This document shows, in pieces, positions 31,001-43,000 of a stretch of 64,000 bases of DNA. The notes beneath the pieces are model-generated. The model was not told where the DNA came from. It was given only the letters and a program-made list of their open reading frames with translations, and ran no database searches. The DNA is from Colias croceus (lineage: Eukaryota; Arthropoda; Insecta; Lepidoptera; Pieridae), in NCBI RefSeq assembly GCF_905220415.1, contig NC_059566.1:1550001-1614000 (forward strand), written 5' to 3'. Numbering within the stretch: the stretch's first letter is position 1; every line of letters begins with the position of its first letter. The position numbers and the translations under genes are program-made.

Positions 31001-34000
31001 CAACTAGACGAAACAAGTCACTTTATGTGTGTTACGAATTTTACATAATTAAGACTAGCTTACGCCCGCGACTCCGTCCGCGCGGAAAAATTAAGATTTA
31101 TTTTTTTCTACGAATTTTTCCGGGATAAAAAGTATCCTATTTTATGCCCAGGATAATAAGGTATAATTATACCAAGTTTCATCGAAATCGAACCGTTAGT
31201 TTTCACGTGATGCCTGAACATACAGACAGACAGACAAACAATTTTTTAATCACATATTTGGGTTTTGTATCGATCCAGTAACACCCCCTGGTATTTATTT
31301 TTTCAATATTTTCAATGTACAGAATTGACCCTTCTACAGATTTATTATATGTATAGATTACTGACAAAATAATTATTGTAATAATACCTATACTCTGTCC
31401 ACTATAAGAATTGCTTTTTGACAGCTCGACGGTTTATAGCTTTAGTGATGTTCAAAAGATTCTCGATTGTGATATCATTCCGATTATGAATTTTTAACAT
31501 AATCATTAATCGAATAAATAAATTAAATTAATTAAATTATTACGTAAATGTAATAATAAGTACATATTATAAAGATACATTTTAGGTTGCATTTTTGTTT
31601 TGTTTATATGTTATTTTATATATCATTTATTAATATAAATACATATATTTTAATTGCTAAAATCTCCAAACGGTTTGACATTATATTACCTATATGTATA
31701 CTGGTAACATCAACCGACCATCCACCGGCCACAATTTTGACGTCATCCGTCACTCGCAGCAAAACGCCCGTGCCAGTCACACGCATTTATGTTCGCTGAG
31801 TGTTCTCTCGCATTTGTTAGTCGCCTTGAGTTGAGTAGTTTTATTCCTCGGTGCATCTTTTGTGAGTGTTTAGATCCATTGATCTTGAAAATGCCGAAAG
31901 GACAAGTTTTGAAAGGACAATCCAGACAGTTAGTGCTAAAACTTTGTGATTTCTTTGAGAAAGAAAATCAAAATGGCGGTCCTCTCATACCTTTCTCGCA
32001 AGTGCGAAACCGTGTTTCGGTTGCATTGGGTATCAGTCTACCAACTGTGACTAAAATTACGAATGATGCCTACGGTAGGAGCGGCTTGGAAAGAAACAAA
32101 CCTTCTACACCAAAAAGAAAGCGTCGGCCTCGTAAGGTGACAGGTGTTGATGATTTTGACGCTGATGCCATTCGTCGTCATGTATATGACTACTATTTAA
32201 AAAAAGAAATTCCAACTTTAAGAAAACTTATTGTTTCCTTGCAAAGAAGTGGTTTATTTCATGGTCAAAAATCTTCATTGGCCAAAGTTTTAAAAACAAT
32301 TGGCTTTTCATTTAAAAAATCTGATAAAAGAAAAGTGTTAATGGAACGAACTGATGTTGCTTTGTCACGATGTGACTTTTTAAGAAAGGCAAAAAGAATA
32401 CAAGATTGGACAAATATTGTTTTTACAGATGAAACATGGCTCAACGCTAACCACACAATATCCCGTTCCTGGACTGACGGTACTGCTGCATCAACCTCCG
32501 CAGTACCAATGGGAAAAGGTGAACGCCTCATCATATGTCACGCTGGTACGGCAAAAGGTTTTGTACGAAATGCACTGCTGGCATTCAAATCTAAGAAATC
32601 AGGCGATTACCACGAAGAAATGAATGCAGAGGTCTATGAAGAGTGGTTCAAAAACATGCTCCTATCATTGGAAGAACCATCTACAATTTTAATTGATAAC
32701 GCACCTTACCACTCTCGCCAAATTGATAAAATGCCAACACAAGCTAATAAAAAACATGAAATTATTAATTGGCTTCGCGATAATGGAGAAAATGTGGACG
32801 ATTCTATGTTAAAAATAGAATTATTACAAATATTAAAAACAAAAAAAAAACCTAAACGCTATGTAATAGATGAAATGGCAGCAGAATATGGCCATATCGT
32901 CCTTAGAATTCCTCCTTATCACTGCCAATACAACGCTATAGAGCTCATCTGGGCTCAAGTAAAAGGGCATGCTGCGAGAAGCAATACGAGCCCGCCATTC
33001 ACAGCGAATAAAATGTTGGCATTACTAAAAGACGCTTGCACCCACGTGACGGCCGAGAACTGGGCAAGAGTGGTGGAGAGAACTAAACGTATCATATTAT
33101 CTGATTGGGACCGTGATATTGCATTCGACAATATATGCACACAAGACCTTATCCTACATATTACTGAAGACTCCTCATCGGACGAATCCAGTGAAGATTG
33201 TAATTCTGACGACTTAGGCTAATAAAATAGATTAAACTACTCTCGTTGTTTTATTTGTTTTTCAAACTAAAAAAAAAGTAAAACTTTATATTATATTAAT
33301 ATTTTATTTGGTTTCTATCTTACAATTTGGTTGTTTTTATGTTTAAATAACATTAACTTAGTAGAAGAATTTTTTATCGGATATATTCACATTTCGATTA
33401 TTTATAATCTGTGGCACAATAATATTGAATCGTTCTGTGAAGCACATCTCTAAGTGGGCGGTACCTGTCCATAAAGAACAGTATTTTATTGTATGACATT
33501 TTTACATAATAAATACAAAATTTCATAGTTGTGAGCTGTCAAAAAGCAAATAATATAATGGACAGAGTTTAGTACCTACTGAGTTGTGAAGGCTAAATAA
33601 TAAATTTATTTATTTATTAAAATATTTAATCTTTATTTAATAAAATAAATAAATTAATTATTAATAATTATTGATAATTATACGACCTTACCCTATTTTC
33701 CATTTGGATTAAAGCTATTAAATTAATAATTATTAGTGAAAATGAATAATAATACTTTGATTTATGAAATAGAAAGTATGTTTTACTTATGATTTTTCGT
33801 AATTAGATGTGTCGTAAACACCAATTACATGCACACGGTGTCATATTTACCAGAAGAAATCAACGGTTTCAAACTGCAAACACTCAGCCGATTATCATGC
33901 ACAGGAATCACAGGGTCTTAATACATATTGCACAATGATGACGAATGATGAGTGACGAAGGTAAACAAATATTACATAATGTATTAAATACCTACTACTC

Positions 34001-37000
34001 CAAATATCAATCACTTCTTAAATTAACTAAGTAACATAAGAAAATCTCGTAACTACTTAAATGCATTATCACGGATTTATACAACCACTGCTTTAATAAC
34101 TTTAACTAAATATTATAAACATAAAATACGAATTACAACTAACGATCCCGAATCTCCCGCGCATATCTATCACAGCCCTTACACGACGTTTGGTGGAGCA
34201 GTAACAATTTAACAAAATTTGTGCAATTATTAAAATGCGCGTACGCACACGTACCGGTGGCGGTGTCTTTGTGCACCTACCAAAGGTAACGCCCCCTTTC
34301 GTTTGTGAAAAGCCGCCTTTTAAAAATACGGTTCCGTTGTTTATTTGATACTAGCTGCTCCGTGCGGTTTCACCCCCGTGGCTCCACCCCTGTTGTTCGT
34401 AGCGTGATGATATACATATAGCCTTCCTCGGTAAATGGGCTATCCAACACCGAAAGAATTTTTCAAATCGGACCAGTAGTTCCCGAGATTAGCGCGTTCA
34501 AACAAACAAACAAACTCTTCAGCTTTATAATATTAAGTATAGATTTTATTTTACTTATCTTTATATTATTTACTTTCAATTTTCTTTTGTAACTACAAAT
34601 GAAAAAACACAATCATATAATCCATACTAATATTATAAATGCGAAAGTAACTCTGTCTGTCTGTCTATCTGTTACTCAATCACGCCTAAACTATTGAACC
34701 AATTTGCATGAAATTTGGTATGGAGATATTTTGATACCCGAGAAAGGACATAGGCTACCTTTTATTGCGAAATATGTACCACGGACGAAGCCGGGGTGGA
34801 CCACTAGTTTAATATGAAATTATCATGAAATTATATTATTAAGTTTTATGCTGGGAATAATATTATTATTTAATATGTATTTAGGTACCTAGTTGCTATT
34901 TATACTCTTATCTAGATTAGGCGCCATATTTTAATTATTGATTTTCATCTAGCAAAAGTTGAAAGGAACAGATATTATTATGTATTCTAAATCATTCTTA
35001 TTAAAAGGTATTTTTACAAACATTTCCCTACGAATCCCTAAACTCGCGTTGTACGTTTATTCGTATTATTATTGAAGTTTTTAAGTAATTTTAAATACAT
35101 TTTTGTTAGTCGCTCGTTTTATTAAAATTGTTGAGTTTGAGTACCGGTACTTTAATATGTTGTGAAGTGAAGTGTGTGAGAGGTACCTACTGCATGTTGT
35201 ATGCTAAAATTTCTACAAGTTGGTAGGTATGTACCTTATTTCAATATCATTGTACAAAAATAATTGATACCTACGCATGTATCTAAATAAAAAAAATAAG
35301 TAAAGAGTAAAATATGATTAAAAGGGTGCGGTCAGAAGGCGATGGTACTAAGTAAATTTTCGTATTTTTTGGTATACATAAGCGATAGTGTACTTGTGTA
35401 TTTGTATCGTATACTCTAAAAAATATTATCCAAACAGTAGGTATTTACTTTCGAACCTCGGGGTTCGAGGTTAAGCATGCGTTCGAGGTCAATGACCGCT
35501 TATGTATAACGCTCGCGAGTATGATCCGCGTAGTTAGGGTTACGAACACTAAGTTTATTGAAAGGTTTTGAGATAATTTTTCATGCACGACCGGATTTTA
35601 TAAATATATTTTACAGCATCAGAAGGTTAAACACTATATGCTCCATTTGGCATACGATAGTACATCCGTGACACCCTGTATATTAATAACTAGCTGCTCT
35701 GCGCGGTTTCACCCCCGTGGCTCCACTCCTATTGCCCGTAGCGTGATGAAATATAGCCTATAACCTTCCTCGATAAATGGGCTATCTAACACCGAAAGAA
35801 TTTTTCAAATCGGACCAGTAGTTCCCGAGATTAGTGCGTTCAAACAAACAAACTCTTCAGCTTTATAATATTAGTATTTTAGATAAATATGTATTATGTT
35901 ACTTTTTACAGAAAAATGGCGCTCATCTATGTGCAATTTGCGGCCAATACTGCCCAAGTACTATATCATTGAGAGGTCACATCAAGTCGCACACAACTAA
36001 GTAAGTAATTATTTATTTATTTATTTATTTATAACATTTATTTCAGGTAACAGACAATAAATTGTACAGACCCATAGAATAAATACCTTACAGACTAACA
36101 TACATATAATATTTTATAACTAAAACTATTAAGCACTACACTATATACAATTCACGGCACTGGCAGTGTCATATTTCGCTGAATGGGCTTCGGCTGGGTG
36201 TTGCGAAGTCGCCCGCGAAACCGCCGGAACACGACACCACGGGGCCAGAACTCCTCGCTCATGAAGATCGACAGCTGCTCGCTCGGTACACGCACAACAA
36301 ATGAATTAAAATTCAAATTATTGCGCGGCTCCAGGCGCTGGACCCTCACGATAAACTTGGTCTTAACCCGCACATACTCCACTACATCAGAAGCTTGGGT
36401 GGAGTGGTGCAGGCGGGACACGTACAGCTGCGTCGTCGGTATGGCGGGCCGCAGCAGGTGGTTGTTACCGGTCGGGGCGGTACCGCACTTGTTGGAGGAG
36501 GGCTTCTTTTTCTTCTTCCTTTTCTCTACCTTTGTAAAGCCCTCCTCATCGAGTGGATGACTATTCACGCTCGACAAGTGTGCCGCACGGCGCGGGGAGT
36601 CCCTGTGCTTAACGGGATCTCCATCTCGGGTGATTTCTTGCCGCTTTACGGGAGGCTTGGCGGCAGCGGCCGCGTAGCCAGCCGGTGTCGGGTTGGCTAC
36701 ACGAGGCGGGCTCTCCAGGGGAGGCGCGGGTCGGGCGGGGCGCGGCGTGACGCGGTCGACGGCCGGCGGCGTCGTCAAATTCGCTGACTCAAAAGTCTCA
36801 CGTTGCGCTCCACGACGTGTGTTCACATATGAAACCTCCGTTGACCTACATAATGAAATTGAATCGCGCAGGGCGACGACCTCATTACGCAGATCGTTGA
36901 TGGTGGATTGGGAAGCTCCAAATTTAAACTCCATCTCCTTTAGGGCAGTCCTTAATGAAGTGATGTCCTTAAGAAGGCGGGTGACGTCGACGTGGTCGAA

Positions 37001-40000
37001 TGTGACGGGAGGCAGCTTACGCAAATCCTTCGCCACGAAAGTCGGCACGTCGTCCGGATCGGTCTCCTTGAACACCTTGATGATGTCCCGTAGACTCCTC
37101 TCTCCCTTCTCGTCCCTCCTGCGAGACGGCATCCGGTCGGCCATATTCAATGCCGAAAAGAGAAGTGATTTGGCGTCACGTATCTCTTCTTCCGTAAAAT
37201 TGCTGGTGCAAATTTGCTCTAGGCTAACTTCATCCATGACATCCAGCTGATACTGCAGAAATGCCAGGACTTCATTAGGAACAAGCGTAGCGCTCATTGT
37301 TGCGAGCGATAACGTCGACAATAAAAAATATTAATTATTTTTTATGCATATTCTGCACAGCGCAATGCGTCCGCTTTTGAGCGCGCATTGCACTAGAATT
37401 ATGTACTAACAAATAATTAAAATCGATTTATTAACTAGCTTCCGCCCGCGACTCCGTCCGCACGGAACAATTAAGAAAAATTAAGATTTATTTTTTTCTA
37501 CGTATTTTTCCAGGATAAAAAGTATCCCATTTTATGCCCAGGGTAATGAGGTAATACCTCATTACATCGAAATTGAACTGTTAGTTTTCACGTGATGCTT
37601 GAACATACAGACAGACAGACAAAATTTTTTTCAATCACATATTTGGGTTTGGTATCGATCCTGCAACACCCCCTGCTATTAATTTTTTCAATATTTTCAA
37701 TGTACAGAATTGACCCTTCTACAGATTTATTATATGTATAGATATAGATAATATAATGAAATCGTAGGAAAGTCACTGTATATTGAGTATTTTTAAGGAA
37801 TACTTGGGATCTGTTTGTCTGTATGTACGTCCGGGATAAACGCAAAAAGTACTGCATGGATTTACTTCAAAATTTCATGAATTACTAACAAGTTGGGTCG
37901 ACATAATATATAGGTAAATATGCCCCGCGGTTTTACCCGCATTGCTCCGTTCCTGTTGGTCTTAGCGTGATGATATACAGGGTGTAATCGTTAAGTGTGC
38001 ACAGGCGATTATTCCGTAACTATTACAGATATCAAAAAACTTTAAACTGATATCGAAAGTATTTAACCTATAGTAGAGCCATTTTAATAGGCAACATTTG
38101 ACAGTTCAACAAAATTCAACAACGTAACCTAGTAACGACGCCATAGAATAACATGATATTTCGTTTTGTTAGAACTGTACATTTGCTTAACTTTTTTCAA
38201 TTACGATTACATATTTATAATAATAATGACCGATACAAGTAATTTTAAGATTTCATTTTACTGATAAACCATCCTAAACATAATAAACAATTTCTGAATT
38301 GAAGAACTGACGTCGCTACAATTTTGTGTCAATAAACCTTTTTTCTTTTTAAATACTAGAGACGTTACTCTAAAAATCGAAATCTAGAATCGAATGCATT
38401 GATTACTTGTGAATAAAAATCATCATAAATTAATAAATTCGATTGACAAATGTTTCAAATCCGTATCGATTAATACACTTTAATCGATGTTTTTAAGCAG
38501 GTTACCTCTCTTCGAAGATAAAATTGATAGACGTCAAATGTTGCCTATTAAATTGGCTCGACTATAATGACTAAAATGGCCATAATAAATTTTTAAAAAT
38601 AAAACGAGAAATATCTAAAAAATTAACTTGAAACCCTCCCATACATTTAGTATGAGATACGAATATCCCATGTACATAGGTTGATCCAAAAGTAATGATA
38701 ATCAATATTAAACAAGGTCATTACAGTTATAATAATGATGTAGTTCTCTAGATAGTCTTCTAACTAGAAAATATACTTCAATATTTTTTTCCTAAACTTA
38801 AAAAAAAAACTTTGACTTCATCCACAAAAATCCCTCCACGCGGCCATCACTTCGCTGTCCTCTTAAAATAATTTATTGCTAAGAAAGTGTTTCTTGTGCC
38901 GAGGAAAGAGATAAAAGTAAATAGGAGCTAGATCTAAAAAATAGGGTAGGTGTTCAAGCATTTGGAATGCCGATTTTTGAATGGCAGCCATCGCAACTGA
39001 CGCTTTGTGATCTGGTGCGTACTGCGTTGTCTTGGTGAAACAGCGTTCAGGTCCGCAGTTTGCCATGTCTCTTTTCCTTACTAACCTACCGCAATCTTTT
39101 AATTTGGTCTGTTTAGTAAGAGCCCAATAAAGTGTCTACCTTTTTAAAATATTCCACCATAATTATTTCTTCAGCGTCCCAAAAAACTACCGCTTTAATC
39201 TAACCCTGATTTTCACTTTGAATTTCTTCATCGTCACTTTGGAAGCTCGCATCCAGGACATAGATTGTTTTTTAGTTTCAGCATAAACATGGTGAACTCG
39301 GGTAACGTCCATGATCACAAAACGTGACAAAAAATTATCCTGATATCATTAAAAATTTAGAAATTTACCCTCTACATGTCGAATCGTTGTTTCTTCTTTT
39401 CGTCGGGGAACAAACAACAACTGGCACGCACGGTTCACATTCAAATTAATGTAAATAATTGGAAACGTGGCCTGTTGATATGATTTTTTTGTGATTACTT
39501 AGTGAATACATGAGCAAGCAAAAAACATTTATTTTATATTTTTATGTGCACAGGAAATACCCAATTATCATTACTTTTGGATCAACCTAGTAAATTTGAT
39601 ATGAAAGATTTTAGCTTTTTCTTTCTTTTTTTGGTTTTCTGCTTTAATTACTTCGCAAATTTGAAGGGAAGTTCATTTAGAAACTGTAAATAGAGCTCCT
39701 CATTGTACTGCACAATGAGGACATCACTTCGAAAATCTGCTATGAATACAAAATGTATGGGAAATAAAATGTATGGGAGCGTTTAATGTAACATTTTTGG
39801 ATATTTCTCGTTTTATTTTTAAAAATTTATTATATCCATTTTACTCATTAGGTTAAGTACTTTCGATATCAGTTTAAAGTTTTTTGGTATCTGCAATAGT
39901 TACGGAATAATCGCTTGTGCACACTTAACGATTACACCCTGTATAGCCTATAGCCTTCCTCGATAAACGGGCTATCTAATACCGAAAGAATTTTTCAAAT

Positions 40001-43000
40001 CGGACCCGAGATTAGCGCGTTCAAACAAAAAAACTCTTCAGCTTTACAATATTAGTATGAGAAACGTGTATAGGTTGTTGTGTTTTTAGATCAGATCGTG
40101 CCGCGTGTGAAAATTGTCCTGAAATATTTGAAGTGAAACTTCTTTATCGGAAGTGAAATTTCTTAAAATTTAGAGTAACATTGTTTCGTTACGCGTGACA
40201 TTTTTCCGTTACGCGCCATCTTTTTCGTATCCCTACCACGCGTGATTCGACGTAATTCTGTAAACTTGCATATATTTAGTAAATTATTTTTTATATTTTT
40301 TATTTATTATTTATTTCCAGGTACAAATGTAAAATCTGCAATATAGTCCGTCATTCTCGACAACATGTATTGGAACACTATTCGCTAGTACATACAAATT
40401 CTATGCCAGAGTATAAATGCAAGGAGTGCGATTTCACTACCAAGTAAGTAGTTAGTAGTAGTTAAATGTATTTAGTTGTAGTTAGGAGTAGATAGTAGTA
40501 GTAAGTATCTAGTAGAAGTAAGATGATGATGTTAAATAGTAAAATTTGGATATTACATGGTGTGGGTGTGGGTAGTACAGATTTTGAAAAAAAAAAATAT
40601 TTTTTATAAAAAATATATTTTTTTTATTTATTAAACGCACAAAACATTCAAACGAATTTAAATATTTTTTTCGAGTCGATTTTCTGAAATAATAACATCT
40701 TATGTACCTACCTAAAGTTTTTATTTACCAGAATTCAGGATACCTATACAGAATTAGTTGTAAAACACCAGCGACCTTGCAGGACAAGATAGCTAACATC
40801 ATAAGTAACATTTGTTCTACGACTTTTGATAATTTGTTAGATTTTATTTTCATACAAAAATAAATATTCATTTAATTTTCCGTTTGAATATTATAAACTC
40901 TACGCGCATCCCAAAAATTATGTAAACAAGAAGCGAACGAGAGGGGGAAGGTAGGGGCGGTTTGAACTTAACCTATCAGCGACAGACAGCGCATAGACTT
41001 ACAAATATTAGGAGAGTACAATAAAAGCTTAAAAAATCATTTAAAAATAATTTATTGCGTTATGCCAATAGTCGTAAAACAAATTTTGTTACTTATGATG
41101 TAAGCTATCTTTTCCTGCGAGGTTGCTGGTGTTTTACAAGTAATTTTATTAATTTTATTTGATTCAGCAAGCGTACAGTTATGCAGCGACATGTTAGAAT
41201 GCATGCGAATAGTGAGAAACACACTTGTCACCAATGTGGGAGGTCTTTTAAGAGTCGGGAAATATTAAGAGTACATACTAGGTAAGTTTTTCATCATCAT
41301 CACTACTATGGTTATCATATTAAAACTATTATTTATTAAAATTAAATTTTAAATAATTTTAATGAGTTTTAGGGCTGATTTTTCAATCGTTGGTTTAAAA
41401 ACTTATTCATCGAATAACGTGTTAAACTACCATTTCAAATATGTATTCTAAGGGCCGAATTTTAAATCTATAATAATATTAAAATGTCACCCATAAACTG
41501 TCAAATACGGCCAAAGAATACATTTTTGAAATAGTAGTTTAGTACGTTATTCGACGAATAAGTATTAACCAAGGATTGAAAAATCAGCCCTTAATGTAAT
41601 AAAATTTTTATGTTATGAATTGAATACTAATTTAAATAATAATAATCAATACAGACTTCGCCTAGTGCGGGAACCTATAAGTTTTATAATTGTATTCTAA
41701 GAGCTAGCGCGCAAGAGCAACTTTTGTATCCGCAACTATTGAGTCTCTCCCATCAACTCTATGGGCTAGTAAGAAAGTGCGCGCACGTAGCGACGCAACT
41801 CCCCATAGAGTTGATGGGAGAGACAAAATAGTTGCGGAGACAAAAGTTGCTCTTGCGCGCTAGCTCTAACGTCTAACTTTAAGAATATTATGTACTATGT
41901 AAAATTTTAAAGCTTTAAAATGTATGTTTCATGTTTTTCTAAAGTAATAAAGATTTTTTTAACTCATCATCCTCACTATGATCATCATTACTATGATTAT
42001 CATTATCACTCTTATGATCAAAGTCAAAAATTTATTTATTCAATTAGACTTCTTCGAGAAGCACTTTTGAATCGTCATAACATATTTTTAACATTTACCA
42101 CCGATTCGGAAAGTATGTAGTATCTATGGAAAAGAGATGGCAAAAAACTCTGTAGTTACTCTTTTAAAATCATGTCTTAATCTCTCATATTTTAATAAAA
42201 CTCTTTTAAAATTTTAATTTTACAAAATAATATTATTGATGCCAAAGAACTGTCCTTAGATTCTTACGCGACAATTTTTCATGGTTTTTCATCTTCCATA
42301 CATTAATTTCTATGATCATCCTAATATTAGTATAATTAAAAAAATAATTGTTTTCCAGTCGCCATGACGACAAAAATCGCTACCACTGCGAACACTGCAA
42401 CCGAACATTCATATACAAATCTGTGTTACACAAACATATACGCTCTGTGCATATAGATAAGGACTTTTATTGCGTGGAGTGTGACGTTATGTTCACTTCG
42501 ATGGTGAGTGGTGAGCTTTAGGGGTTTTTCTTTTTTTATCTGTGACGAATGTTTTGACAGTTGTTTAATTTTTTTTTCCGTGGCGCGTTTTGAGTGGCGA
42601 GCTTTAGCGGTTTTATTTTTAATTTGTCTATGGCGTGTTTTTTTCTTTTGTTTGGCGAAAGTTTTGATTGGTTGTTGTGTTCATGGTTTGTTCTTTTTTA
42701 TCTGTGGTTAGTGTTTGCTTTTTTACTGTGCGAGTGACGTTGATTGGTTACTGTAGGTGTTTGAAAAAAGAATGTTTGATCTATTCTCAATTCTGTTTTT
42801 GTGATAGTAGATAGGGAGGCGAAGAGGGGAATTTTCTGCAATACTCGAGCGTGGCAGTTTAAGATATGAGAGATACCTTAGACCTAATAGAACAACCTTG
42901 TTAACTATTTAGCTCTTTAAGTAGTGACGCGCGCCCAGGATAGACGATCAGATTAGTAAAAAAAAATCGATCGTCTGAAATACTCGAGCGCGTCAGATTA

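Larger units (their letters stand above)
27597..35678 (+). mobile_element. 8.1 kb pogo-like DNA transposon with long TIRs, carrying nested insertions
   Basis: The ends are inverted for about 270 bp: CAGGGTGTCACAGATGTACT at 27597 and its reverse at 35678. The inner TIR limits are near 27865 and 35408. TA flanks both ends (27595-27596, 35679-35680), fitting a TA target duplication, and CAG...CTG ends with TA duplication are typical of pogo elements. It contains the pogo-type transposase ORF 28446-30536. Later insertions are a 2.2 kb Sailor-like element, a type E repeat, a type A element and a type B element. Without the 2.2 kb insertion it is about 5.9 kb. It fills most of the 9.2 kb ZAD intron between exons 26593-26721 and 35912-36000. 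AACGCCC motifs at 28077, 28093 and 30883, and inverted near 30826, flank the ORF more closely and may be an inner terminus or binding sites. Confidence 0.7.
37978..39941. mobile_element. CAGGGTG-ended TA-inserting element, composite
   Basis: The ends CAGGGTGTAATCGTTAAGTG and its reverse match for about 100 bp (including TTAAACTGATATCGAAAGTA). TA duplicated target. It holds a foldback MITE (38086-38565) and a deleted mariner (38679-39587), so the original element was about 0.55 kb and non-autonomous. Confidence 0.8.
37921..40065 (-). mobile_element. Type A Helitron-like element split by a nested insertion
   Basis: Left part: TGCCCCGCGGTTTTACCCGC to TTAGCGTGATGATATA. Right part: TATAGCCTATAGCCTTCCTC to CTTTACAATATTAGTATGA. 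The interrupting sequence is 37978-39941. Comparison with unbroken copies (for example 46278-46440) shows exactly one duplicated TA at the break. Confidence 0.8.

Noticed and set aside
36183..37250. Three plus-strand ORFs of 125-185 codons
   Set aside because: They are shadows of the GC-rich antisense ORF1 and are rich in Arg/Gly with no recognisable domain.
38863..39066. 67-codon minus-strand ORF as a gene
   Set aside because: It matches the mariner transposase C-terminal motif inside a deleted mariner, so it is annotated as part of that relic.
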